Assembly (NCBI GenBank): GCA_022601195.1
Contig: JAHZIX010000044.1
Coordinates: 186,001 to 250,000, forward strand
DNA: 64,000 nucleotides
Reading direction: 5' to 3'
Origin: Deltaproteobacteria bacterium
Lineage (GTDB): Bacteria > Acidobacteriota > Thermoanaerobaculia > Multivoradales > JAHZIX01
Each line of letters starts with the position of its first letter. Within the stretch, counting starts at the first letter, position 1. The notes under the pieces are model-generated. The model saw nothing but the letters and a program-made list of their open reading frames with translations. It was not told the DNA's origin and searched no databases. The position numbers and the translations under genes were made by a program. Positions 33,324-41,047 of the stretch are shown here, piece after piece.

Positions 33324-34034
33324 TTAGCCCTTCATGCTCAACCGGTACCCGAGACCGATCACCGTCTCCAGCCGGTCCGACTCCGGTCCAAGCTTCTTGC
33401 GAAGGCGGCGAATGTGGGTATCTACGGTGCGGCTCTCGACCTCGTCGGCGTAGCCCCAGACCTCAGAGAGGAGCTGACCTCGGGTCTGGGTGCGACCTCT
33501 CCCCTTCATCAAGGAGTGGAGGAGCCGAAATTCCGTGGCTGTCAACGAAACCTCGGCATCCCCAAGGAGTACCCGAAAGCCGGCCGGATCGAGGCGCAGG
33601 GCTCCCGCTTCCAACCAATTCGTTTCCTCTTCCGCTTCCTCCAGATCGGTTTGGTTGGAAGAGGCACGCCGCAGCACTGCTTTGATGCGCAACACTACTT
33701 CACGAGGAGAAAATGGCTTGGGGATATAGTCGTCGGCCCCCAATTCGAGACCAACGATGCGATCGACTTCTTCTCCCTTGGCGGTCAGCATGATCAAGGG
33801 AATCTTGGAGGTCGACTTCTCCTGCTTCAGAAGCCTCGCCAAGTCGAGTCCGTCGATCCCTGGCAACATGAGGTCGAGTACGACGAGGGATGGAGGGCTC
33901 TGCCGCAGCCCGTCCCAGGCGACGTCTCCCCTCTCATAGATGTCGACTTCATAGCCAGCCCGTTTGAGGTTGTACTCCAAGACCTCTGCGATCACGGATT
34001 CATCTTCCACCACCGCGACTCTATTGGGGATCAT
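33324..34034 (-). CDS. phoB: Phosphate-regulon response regulator PhoB
   Basis: A 236-residue OmpR-family regulator. The receiver domain has the acidic pair (VVEDES), phospho-acceptor aspartate in VVLDLMLPGIDG (near 53) and the lysine in KPFSPREVVLRI (near 105). The winged-helix DNA-binding domain covers about 145-236 (TATEFRLLHSLMKG, VESRTVDTHIRRLRKKLG, VIGLGYRLSMKG). PhoB identity rests on this pattern and on the Pho box and phosphate porin directly upstream in divergent orientation. The cognate phoR is 21 kb away with the pst genes. An acidic linker (DLEEAEEETNW) joins the domains. Confidence 0.88.
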   Translation of the reverse strand: MIPNRVAVVEDESVIAEVLEYNLKRAGYEVDIYERGDVAWDGLRQSPPSLVVLDLMLPGIDGLDLARLLKQEKSTSKIPLIMLTAKGEEVDRIVGLELGADDYIPKPFSPREVVLRIKAVLRRASSNQTDLEEAEEETNWLEAGALRLDPAGFRVLLGDAEVSLTATEFRLLHSLMKGRGRTQTRGQLLSEVWGYADEVESRTVDTHIRRLRKKLGPESDRLETVIGLGYRLSMKG

Positions 34035-34122
34035 CTGGTCTCCTCACAAGCCATCCTCGATTCGCAGCGATTATCGCAGGCTTACCGCCCCGTTTTGTCA
34101 CCTCAGGGTGCCTCAGCCAGTA

Positions 34123-34178
34123 CTGTCGCTTCGTTGTCACACAGCCGTTAGATAGCCGGAAAGTCTCCTCCCTACACT
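34123..34178 (+). promoter_or_regulatory. Pho box and -10 element of the porin gene, shared with divergent phoB
   Basis: CTGTCGC (34123-34129), four bases, TTGTCAC (34134-34140) form a 7-4-7 PhoB site. After exactly 32 bases there is a -10 TACACT (34173-34178). The same layout precedes pstS. An additional TTTTGTCAC lies at 34093-34101. Since phoB starts at 34034 in the other direction, the site may also autoregulate phoB. Confidence 0.75.
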
Positions 34179-34390
34179 GCCTTCGACGCCGTGGCCTCGG
34201 CGCGGTCAGCTCGTTTCTTGTTCCGATCTTGTTCCGAAGACTGGACTCGCCTTCCTGGATCGGTTCGAGGCAGGTCCTCCAGGCCCGGCAGGTAGAGATG
34301 CTGCCGGAGCAGGGAACTTGGATACCGCCGAGTCCGACTCACTCACAATCCATAACCGATTCAAGAAATCGGATCTCCAAGGAGAAGAGC

Positions 34391-35548
34391 ATGTTGAAGC
34401 GTTTGATTGTTTTGCTGTCCGGTAGCGCCCTCGTTCTCGGCGCAGCAGCCACCCCCACAGAAGCCGGTATCAAGGTCTACGAGAAAGAGGGCAAATATGT
34501 GGAAATCGGCGGACGCCTTCAACTTCAGTACCACAGGGTAGATCCTGATGGAGGAGACTCCACGGACGAGATCTTCTTTCGCCGACTTCGGCCTTATATC
34601 GCTGGTAGCGCTTCCAAGAACTGGGTGGGAAAATTCCAATTCGACATCGGCAAAGCCAGCGGTTCCAACGAAGTTGCCGTCAAAGATGCCTACCTGCAAT
34701 ACAGAGGGTTTGAGGGAGTCAAGCTAACCCTCGGGAACCAAAAACCTCCCTTCTCTCGCGAATTCCTAACATCGTCGAAACGTCAGCAGCTGATCGAGCG
34801 ATCCTTCACCGGTGACCACAACTTCGGTTCGCCGGATCGCATGATCGGCCTACGAGTGGACGGAGCCAACGAGAGCAGGAAACTCACCTGGGCTGCGAGC
34901 TTCGGTTCCGCCGCCTTCGACCCGGATGCCAAAAAGATGGACTTCGACTCGCCCGCCAACAACGACAGCGATTTCAACGAAGGCTGGCTGGCAGCCGGGC
35001 GCATCGACTTTCATCCTCTGGGCAAAATGAAATTCGACCAAGGTTCCTTTGACAGCGACACCAAATTCACCCTTAGCCTAGGTGCCTTCTCCTGGTCTAA
35101 CGACGACGATAACAACACCTTCACCTCCGGTGGGGTCAGCAGATCGAGCTCCAAGGCCGACTTGGACCGGGCGACGGGCTTCGAGCTGAGCGGCGGCTTT
35201 CGCTCCGGTGGTCTTTCCCTCGACGGTGAATACCAACTGATCGAAGGTGACACGGTGGACGGCTCCTTCACTGGCGGTCTCTACCGCAGCGGCACCACCG
35301 AATTAGACATCTTCGCCCTGGAAGGCGGCTACATCTTCAACAACCGCTTTGAGGTGGTCGCCGGCTTCGACGGTCTCGATGCTGATAACTACCCAGACGC
35401 TTGGACACGGACATCGTTCGGAGTCAACTACTTCTGGAACAAGCACAAGGTCAAAGGGCAGCTTTCCTATCGGATCGGTGAGAACCTCGGCGGTGTTGAG
35501 GGCGCCGACGCCAACGAGGCGTTCCTGCAATTCCAATTCGTCTTCTAG
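34391..35548 (+). CDS. Phosphate-selective porin, OprO/OprP family
   Basis: A 385-residue outer-membrane porin. The ATG at 34391 has GGAGAA upstream and begins a signal peptide (MLKRLIVLLSGSALVLGAAA). The mature chain is a 16-strand-type barrel of the OprO/P family: YVEIGGRLQLQYHRV, FFRRLRPYIAGSASKNWVGK, FQFDIGKA, DAYLQYRG, KLTLGNQKPPFSRE and a terminal phenylalanine (AFLQFQFVF) for BAM recognition. It is expected to admit phosphate or polyphosphate under limitation. The Pho box about 250 bases upstream supports that. A strong hairpin follows its stop. Confidence 0.92.
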   Translation: MLKRLIVLLSGSALVLGAAATPTEAGIKVYEKEGKYVEIGGRLQLQYHRVDPDGGDSTDEIFFRRLRPYIAGSASKNWVGKFQFDIGKASGSNEVAVKDAYLQYRGFEGVKLTLGNQKPPFSREFLTSSKRQQLIERSFTGDHNFGSPDRMIGLRVDGANESRKLTWAASFGSAAFDPDAKKMDFDSPANNDSDFNEGWLAAGRIDFHPLGKMKFDQGSFDSDTKFTLSLGAFSWSNDDDNNTFTSGGVSRSSSKADLDRATGFELSGGFRSGGLSLDGEYQLIEGDTVDGSFTGGLYRSGTTELDIFALEGGYIFNNRFEVVAGFDGLDADNYPDAWTRTSFGVNYFWNKHKVKGQLSYRIGENLGGVEGADANEAFLQFQFVF

Positions 35549-35582
35549 AGATTCAAGAGCCAGGCTGGGAAAGATGGAAGAG

Positions 35583-35614
35583 AAGGGAGAGATGAGGGAA
35601 CTCAGCTCTCCCTT
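35583..35614 (+). terminator. Terminator hairpin after the porin gene
   Basis: Arms AAGGGAGAGATGAG (35583-35596) and CTCAGCTCTCCCTT (35601-35614) pair over 14 positions with one mismatch around GGAA. It lies 35 bases after the porin stop. It overlaps the last codons of the convergent small gene at 35602, so it probably serves both directions. A clear T-run is lacking. Confidence 0.6.
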
Positions 35615-35841
35615 CCTGAATCTGCCTCCGGTGCCAGCCAGTCTCGAAAGCCGCGGCAGCTCAGCACCGGCAGGGGAGGGTACCTGGTGAACGCAGCGTC
35701 CTCCTGAGATCGCCAACAGAAAACGAATACGCTTCCCTTGCGGTTGCCGAGAGTGCGCAGGAAATCACATCGAGCGCATAGCCCAGCTCTCCTCCCTAGG
35801 CTCTTCCGAGCCTCCGGAGTCACCTCATCCCGCTTCGTCAT
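35602..35841 (-). CDS. Small cysteine-motif protein, probable zinc-binding
   Basis: A 79-residue protein. It has a CxxC knuckle (LCARCDFLRTL, cysteines near 22 and 25), then GSVFVFC (near 42) and PPLPVLSCRGF (near 59), making four cysteines in a CxxC...C...C layout. The phrases GLCxxC...RGSxFxxC and YPPLPVLxCxGF resemble small uncharacterised bacterial proteins I have seen as stand-alone genes, which supports reality; this is recall, not a search. It is encoded opposite to the porin, its stop within the porin terminator. Confidence 0.65.
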   Translation of the reverse strand: MTKRDEVTPEARKSLGRRAGLCARCDFLRTLGNRKGSVFVFCWRSQEDAAFTRYPPLPVLSCRGFRDWLAPEADSGRES

Positions 35842-36144
35842 CTTGCATGCCTCTTCTGAACCTCACAAATTCTTGTCACGAAAGAGCCGAGAACTCAGAG
35901 TAACTCTTGCGACTCCACCGCAAGACTCCACGTATCTTCGAAAAAAGGTAGGCCCGTTGCTCCCTAAATCTTGACGGATCTATGCAATCCAACATAGGAT
36001 CATATCCGTATAAATCAATACGACCCTACCGGTGCCTATCTAGCCGACATCCGCGGCCAGAACCTGGGCACCATCGATGGCCTTAGCCATCACGTCGAAA
36101 GCCTCCCTAGAAAGCGGTCGTGAGATCGCACCATGCCAAACTCC
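35842..36144. other. Intergenic region, nothing recognised
   Basis: About 300 bases before the bidirectional hairpin. I see no convincing gene, RNA or repeat. The stretch around 35970-36030 is comparatively AT-rich and could hold a promoter for the small gene on the minus strand, but no clear -35/-10 pair was found. Confidence 0.4.
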
Positions 36145-36171
36145 AAGGAGGCCGGCCATTCCGGCCTCCTT
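36145..36171. terminator. Perfect hairpin, probable bidirectional terminator
   Basis: Arms AAGGAGGCCGG (36145-36155) and CCGGCCTCCTT (36161-36171) pair perfectly over 11 bases with a five-base loop. It stands 142 bases downstream of the minus-strand lolC/E-like stop. Confidence 0.6.
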
Positions 36172-36229
36172 GTCCCATCCTTGACGAAGCTACAGAGGAG
36201 TGGAACCGGAGGCCCAAAGCCGGAGTCCC

Positions 36230-36313
36230 ACTACTAGAGACCCAGTACTAGAAACCCAGTACTAGAAACCCAGCGCCAGAAACCCCATTTCAAAGACCCA
36301 GTGCTCAAACGGG
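36230..36313. repeat. 14-base tandem repeat, about six degenerate units, abutting a stop codon
   Basis: Unit AGTACTAGAAACCC is exact at 36244-36257 and 36258-36271. Diverged units flank it at 36230, 36272, 36286 and 36300. The last unit ends at 36313, immediately beside the stop codon (36316-36314) of the lolC/E-like gene. Confidence 0.8.
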
Positions 36314-37465
36314 TCATTCGTACCGCAAAGCGGCCGAGGGGTCGACGCGCGTAGCTCGCCAAGCAGGGAGAAGACAAGCGATCAGATTGACCGAGAAGGC
36401 AAAGGTAACGATGGCCAACACATCTAGTGGGCGAATCTCGAAACGGACGGCATTGATGAAGTAGATCGCAGCTACCTCGGCATCAAAACGAATCAGCTCG
36501 AAGTGGTCGAGCACCCAGGCGGCACCACAACCCAATATGATGCCGGCGGTGATCCCCATCCAACCCAAGAGCCCCCCATAAAGCAGGAAGCATCGCCACA
36601 GTCTCTGCTGGCTCAATCCCAAAGCGCCAAGAACGCCGATCTCCCTCATGCGTTCCCGAACCGCCACAACCAGGGTCGAAGCCACATTGAAGGTCGAAAC
36701 GAAAACGATTAGCCCCAGAACCAGAAAGAGAAAGAGCTTTTGAAGGCGGAGTGCCGAGAAAAGTGCGCTATTGAGCTCCAGCCAATTGCTCACCACGTAC
36801 TCGGGGCCAAGAAGATCTTCGACCCGATCCACCACGGTCGCAGCCTCCTCGAGGTCCCGCGGAGTCACTTCGAAGAGGGTGCCCCCGGTCTCAGGACCTA
36901 GCAAGCTCCCAGCCAGAGATCGGCGCACCAAGAGCCAAGCCTGGTCAAAATCCGAAAGGCCGCTACTGAATGTGCCGGTGCTGCGCAGGCTCTGATATCG
37001 AAAACGAGGTCGCCCTTTAGCGAAACCAACGGCCACCAACCGCAGCAGGTCTCCCTCCTCCACTTCGAGGGCATGGGCCAGCTCAACTCCGAGCACGACT
37101 CCCGGCACCGCATCGTCCGTGTCCGCTAGCTGTGCCTCCTGAGCTGCCAAGGGACCTGGGCCTGGCTCAACTCCCCTGATGGTGACCTCGACTCCCTCCG
37201 GGTTGCCCTCACTGGAAATCACTGCCTGACCGAAAATCACCGGGTTGACCCCTGCGACCTCCGGCAATGCCTCCAATCGGTTGCGGATCTCAGCGGGATC
37301 GGCCACCTCTTTGGACCCCAAGGGAATCGCTAACACCGCACCGCCCCCTCCGGTCAGCTTGCGCTGCAACTCCCCCTGGTACCCGGTCATGAGAGCCATG
37401 GCGATGACCAGAGCCGTCACCCCGAGGCAGGTTGCCATCAAGGCGGCGCGGGCAGTGCCGTCCAA
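36314..37465 (-). CDS. LolC/LolE-type lipoprotein-releasing permease (FtsX-like); true start probably upstream
   Basis: An inner-membrane permease of 383 residues from the TTG at 37465. It has TM1 (ALMATCLGVTALVIAMALMTG), a periplasmic MacB-like domain (about 30-245), then TM2-4 (LFLFLVLGLIVFVSTFNVAS, LYGGLLGWMGITAGIILGCG, LDVLAIVTFAFSVNLIACLL) with the family phrase REIGVLGALGLSQQ and an end in RVDPSAALRYE. Codons immediately upstream in frame read IWILAWRFLRSRR, which matches the usual LolC/E N-terminus (ARRYLRSRR). The real start therefore probably lies at a non-standard codon such as ATT at 37513 or CTG at 37528. It follows the carA stop closely. No lolD ATPase is adjacent. Confidence 0.82.
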   Translation of the reverse strand: MDGTARAALMATCLGVTALVIAMALMTGYQGELQRKLTGGGGAVLAIPLGSKEVADPAEIRNRLEALPEVAGVNPVIFGQAVISSEGNPEGVEVTIRGVEPGPGPLAAQEAQLADTDDAVPGVVLGVELAHALEVEEGDLLRLVAVGFAKGRPRFRYQSLRSTGTFSSGLSDFDQAWLLVRRSLAGSLLGPETGGTLFEVTPRDLEEAATVVDRVEDLLGPEYVVSNWLELNSALFSALRLQKLFLFLVLGLIVFVSTFNVASTLVVAVRERMREIGVLGALGLSQQRLWRCFLLYGGLLGWMGITAGIILGCGAAWVLDHFELIRFDAEVAAIYFINAVRFEIRPLDVLAIVTFAFSVNLIACLLPAWRATRVDPSAALRYE

Positions 37466-37536
37466 GAGACGACTCCGCCTGCTGCGTAAAAATCTCCAGG
37501 CGAGGATCCAAATGAAAGGGCCTGACAGGGGCGGTC

Positions 37537-38655
37537 TCAGGGATGCGCTCCTGCCCGGTCTCCGACCACTGCCAGAAAGCGGTCAAACAGACCGGAGGCA
37601 TCCTGCGGTCCAGGTGCCGCTTCCGGATGATATTGCACCGCGAAGACCGGGCGATCGGTAACGGCGAAACCTTCCAGAGTACCGTCATTGAGGTTGATGT
37701 CGGTAGCGGTGCAACTCTCCGGCAGAGATTCCGGTACCACGGCAAAACCGTGATTCTGACTCGTGATGGTGACTTGCCCGGTGGCGATATCTCGCACCGG
37801 TTGATTGCCCCCATGATGGCCGAACTTGAGTTTGACCGTCCGCCCTCCGAGGGCCAAGGCCAACAGCTGATGTCCTAGGCAAATACCAAATAGGGGGATA
37901 TTCGAGGCCACCAACTCCGCCACGTTTTGTTGAATCGAAGCAAGAGGCTCGGGATCGCCAGGTCCGTTGGAGAGAACCACCCCATCCACGCCAAGCCCCA
38001 AGCACTCCGCTGCCGAAGTGTGAGCGGGAAGCACCGTGAGTCGAGCCCCCCGTGCTTGGAGATGACGCAAGATATTCGCCTTGACACCAAAATCGTAGAC
38101 TGCCAGATGAAATCTGGCCTCTCCGGCCAGAGGGCCTAGCTCGTAGGGTTCCTTGCAGCTCACCTCGTCGACCAACGAACGGCCGCTCATGGAAGGGAAG
38201 GCCGCCAGCTCCTCAGCCAGAGCTTCGACATCGGTCCGCTCCGTAGTCATGACTCCTTTGAGACAACCGTTTCGACGCAAGCGACGCACCAGGGCTCGAG
38301 TGTCGATACCCTCAATAGCTGGTAACCCGTGACGACTCAAGTACTCGGGCAAGGCTTCACCACGGGGAGCCACAGTCGAAAACTGCCGCGCCAGAAAACC
38401 TTCGACCCAGGGCTGACGGGACTCATCGGCTTCGTCCGACATCCCATAGTTCCCCATGTGAGGTTGAGTCATGACGACGATCTGTCCCCGGTAGGAAGGG
38501 TCGGTCAGGATCTCTTGATAGCCCGTCATGGAGGTGTTGAAGACAACCTCCCCGAACCGAGTCCCTGGGGCAACGGCCTCTCCCTCGAAGCAAGAACCGT
38601 CCTCGAGGAGCAACACCCCCTTGGGTGACCTCCGATTCGAACCGAGAGTCAACAT
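37537..38655 (-). CDS. carA: Carbamoyl-phosphate synthase small subunit
   Basis: A 372-residue glutamine amidotransferase subunit that supplies ammonia to CarB. The N-terminal domain shows VLLLEDGSCFEGEA and EVVFNTSMTGYQEILTDPSY. The class I amidotransferase domain has LFGICLGHQLLALALGG with the catalytic cysteine near 263, then SQNHGFAV and the catalytic histidine/glutamate in FAVQYHPEA. The ATG has GAGGGGG upstream. It lies 13 bases after aroF on the same strand and is followed by the lolC/E-like gene, whereas carB is elsewhere in the window. Confidence 0.97.
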   Translation of the reverse strand: MLTLGSNRRSPKGVLLLEDGSCFEGEAVAPGTRFGEVVFNTSMTGYQEILTDPSYRGQIVVMTQPHMGNYGMSDEADESRQPWVEGFLARQFSTVAPRGEALPEYLSRHGLPAIEGIDTRALVRRLRRNGCLKGVMTTERTDVEALAEELAAFPSMSGRSLVDEVSCKEPYELGPLAGEARFHLAVYDFGVKANILRHLQARGARLTVLPAHTSAAECLGLGVDGVVLSNGPGDPEPLASIQQNVAELVASNIPLFGICLGHQLLALALGGRTVKLKFGHHGGNQPVRDIATGQVTITSQNHGFAVVPESLPESCTATDINLNDGTLEGFAVTDRPVFAVQYHPEAAPGPQDASGLFDRFLAVVGDRAGAHP

Positions 38656-38668
38656 GGATAGAGCCCCC

Positions 38669-39700
38669 TCAAGCGCCGACAGCGACAGGAATCTTGCGCT
38701 TCATGACCAAGGCGAGCTCTCGGACCTCATCCATCAGTTGGTCGAACTCAGTAGGCACCAATGCCTGGTCGCCATCGGAAAGGGCCTTCTCCGGCTCGCC
38801 GTGAACTTCCACCATGAGACCGTCGGCCCCCACCGCTACCGAAGCGCGGGCCAAGGGCAGGACACTGCGGCTAACACCGGCGCCATGACTTGGGTCGGCG
38901 ATCACCGGTAAGTGGCTGATCTCCTGAATGGCGGGTACCACCGAGAGGTCTAAAGTGTTCCTAGTGTGGTCTGTGTAGGTCCGAATGCCCCTCTCGCAGA
39001 GAATCACCTGGGGATTGCCCTGATCGAGAACGTACTCCGCGGCGAGCAGTAACTCCTTCAGGGTTGCACTCATACCTCGCTTCAGGAGAACCGGACGACC
39101 ACATTGGCCAGCTCGCCTTAGGAGGGAAAAATTCTGCATGTTGCGGGCACCAATCTGAACGACGTCGGCGTACTCGGCCACTTGATCGAGTACATCGATA
39201 TCCGTCGCTTCCGTGACGATGGGCAAGCCCGTTTCTTCCCGCACCCGAGCCAATATCTTGAGCCCTTCGAGAGCTAGACCTTGAAAGCTATAGGGGCTGG
39301 TTCGGGGCTTGAAGGCTCCCCCACGAAGCATGTTGGCTCCCGATTCCTTGACCTTCTGCGCAACGGATCTCGTCTGTTCGTAGCTCTCTACAGAACAGGG
39401 CCCGGCAATCACCAGAAAATTCTCGCCACCGACGGGCACTCCCCGCACCTCGAATTGGGTCGGTTCGGGCTTGAACTCACGAGAAACCAATTTATAGGGG
39501 TGACTGACTCGAATCACCTCTAGAACCCCTGGCATGGAGACGAACCAACCGGACTCGATCACCCCCAAATTACCGGTGATACCAATCGCCGTTCGCTGAG
39601 CTCCAGGAATCGGATGAGCCTTGAGTCCGTTGGACTCGATTTCATGAACCACCTGGCTCACCTGATCAGCGGAAGCCCCCATTTTCATAACAATCAACAT
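38669..39700 (-). CDS. aroF: 3-deoxy-7-phosphoheptulonate (DAHP) synthase
   Basis: A 343-residue enzyme catalysing the first step of the shikimate pathway from phosphoenolpyruvate and erythrose 4-phosphate. It is the short type I-beta form, with a ferredoxin-like regulatory domain at about 1-70 (MLIVMKMGASADQVSQVVHE). The barrel has IAGPCSVES, MLRGGAFKPRTSPYSFQG, VQIGARNMQNFSLLR, PVLLKRGMSATLKE, CERGIRTY, IADPSHGAG and GLMVEVH. These hold the PEP and metal ligands. AAGGAG precedes the ATG. It is the upstream neighbour of carA. Confidence 0.96.
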   Translation of the reverse strand: MLIVMKMGASADQVSQVVHEIESNGLKAHPIPGAQRTAIGITGNLGVIESGWFVSMPGVLEVIRVSHPYKLVSREFKPEPTQFEVRGVPVGGENFLVIAGPCSVESYEQTRSVAQKVKESGANMLRGGAFKPRTSPYSFQGLALEGLKILARVREETGLPIVTEATDIDVLDQVAEYADVVQIGARNMQNFSLLRRAGQCGRPVLLKRGMSATLKELLLAAEYVLDQGNPQVILCERGIRTYTDHTRNTLDLSVVPAIQEISHLPVIADPSHGAGVSRSVLPLARASVAVGADGLMVEVHGEPEKALSDGDQALVPTEFDQLMDEVRELALVMKRKIPVAVGA

Positions 39701-39820
39701 GGCACTAAAACTCCTTGGAAGGGCAGAGTAGATCCGACCACAGTAGACCGGCTATGATACCAGAGCCTCTGAGCTCGAACCGGCTCACATCTCGAGGATG
39801 TCTCGCGGAAAGGAGAATCC

Positions 39821-40627
39821 ATGCACCTGTTGAGAAATACTGTGGTCTTTCTGCTGGCCTTCCTGGTCACTCTTCCGGCCTTGGCTTACAAGATCTACTT
39901 GAAAGACGGCTCCTTTGTCGTCGCTCAAGAGAAATACAAAATTGTTGGTGACAAAGCGATCCTAACTCTGGGAAACGGTACTCAAGTTTCCTACGATGCC
40001 GCCGAAATCGATGTCGAACGCACCAACAACTCCAACCAAACAGATTACGGTTCCGCCATCATCGTCAATGACGGCAAAGCAGAGCCCCTGGCGAAGAAAC
40101 TCAAGCCGGAGCCGAAGAAAGCAACCCTCAGCGACCTCATCAAGCAACGAAAAGCCGGCATACGGCGACCGGAAGTCAGCCAGCGCTCCGGTAGCGCTGC
40201 GAGCTCAGCGGAAACCAAGCCCGCCGTTACCGGGCCCACCGTCACCGCCACCGGTGCCTCCGACTTTGGCAGCTTGAAGGAAACGACTCACTCCAATGGG
40301 GAGATCGTTAGCGAGATTCAACAGTACTTTCGATCTCAGGGTGTCGCGGAGATGGCGGTCTATCGTGGCACGACAGAAACCCGCCCATTGGTTCAGGTCA
40401 ACACGAACTCCGAGGCGGCGGTATTTCGCGCCTTGACCGTTGCCAGCAATGCCCTCTTGGAGATCCGTGCCCGCCATGGTCAGGCCCTCACCGGCTTCGA
40501 CCTCCTCCTAAAGGGAGTCGGAGCGAGCAGAGCGGGGCAGTTTTCCCTCGATCCCAATATGGCCTCGGAGCTAGTGGACAAGAAAATCGAAGCGGCCAGC
40601 TTCTTCGTCAAATACGTCGACTTTTAG
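39821..40627 (+). CDS. Secreted hypothetical protein
   Basis: A 268-residue exported protein preceded by GGAAAGGAG. A signal peptide (VVFLLAFLVTLPALA) leads into YKIYLKDGSFVVAQEKYKIV and AILTLGNGTQVSYDAAEID, a small beta unit at about 24-65 that reads a hydrophobic strand pattern. Then comes a basic, Ser/Pro-rich linker (about 85-140) and a C-terminal alpha/beta domain at about 160-268 (EIVSEIQQYFRSQGVAEMAV, NTNSEAAVFRALTVASNALL). I do not recognise a family. It is divergent from aroF and convergent with the epimerase gene. Confidence 0.75.
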   Translation: MHLLRNTVVFLLAFLVTLPALAYKIYLKDGSFVVAQEKYKIVGDKAILTLGNGTQVSYDAAEIDVERTNNSNQTDYGSAIIVNDGKAEPLAKKLKPEPKKATLSDLIKQRKAGIRRPEVSQRSGSAASSAETKPAVTGPTVTATGASDFGSLKETTHSNGEIVSEIQQYFRSQGVAEMAVYRGTTETRPLVQVNTNSEAAVFRALTVASNALLEIRARHGQALTGFDLLLKGVGASRAGQFSLDPNMASELVDKKIEAASFFVKYVDF

Positions 40628-40634
40628 GTAGGCG

Positions 40635-41039
40635 CTAGGTAGGCGACTTCTCGGAAAGCTCTACCAAAACGCCACCGGCGCTCTTCGGGTGAATGAAATT
40701 CACCCAGCAGCCGTCCGCCCCCGGCGTCGGCTCGGGGCGTAGCATGCGGAATCCTGCTTCGCTCAGACCTTCCCCATCACCCCGAACGTCGTTGGACGAT
40801 AAGCAGACGTGGTGAATCCCAGGGCCTCTCTTGGCCAGGAAACGTGCGATGGGTGAATCGTCGCTCGTCGGTTCGAGAAGCTCAATACGGCTCTCACCAC
40901 AGGAAATCAGGGCGACTCGGACCTTCTCCTGGGGCACTTCCTCAATGGCTTCTATCTCTAGACCCAGCTGCTGATAGAAAACCTTTGCCTCCTCGATGGA
41001 GGTCACGGCGATTCCGAGATGGTCGATTCCTTGGATCAT
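40635..41039 (-). CDS. mce: Methylmalonyl-CoA epimerase
   Basis: A 134-residue VOC-fold enzyme interconverting R- and S-methylmalonyl-CoA in propionate and odd-chain or branched amino-acid catabolism. Two beta-alpha-beta-beta-beta modules are seen, with the metal ligands H7 (IDHLGIAV), a glutamate in RIELLEP, H near 80 (GIHHVCLSS) and E near 128 (GVLVELSE). The ATG lies eight bases after the acyl-CoA dehydrogenase stop, so the two form an operon. The mutase genes are not in the window. Confidence 0.93.
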   Translation of the reverse strand: MIQGIDHLGIAVTSIEEAKVFYQQLGLEIEAIEEVPQEKVRVALISCGESRIELLEPTSDDSPIARFLAKRGPGIHHVCLSSNDVRGDGEGLSEAGFRMLRPEPTPGADGCWVNFIHPKSAGGVLVELSEKSPT

Positions 41040-41047
41040 GATCTGGC

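Noticed and set aside
33317..33332. Hairpin AAGGGCT..AGCCCTT at the phoB stop as a terminator
   Set aside because: The loop would be two bases and no T-run follows on the minus strand; too weak to call.
36230..36313. CRISPR-like array
   Set aside because: Units of 14 bases are contiguous with no spacers, so it is a simple tandem repeat.
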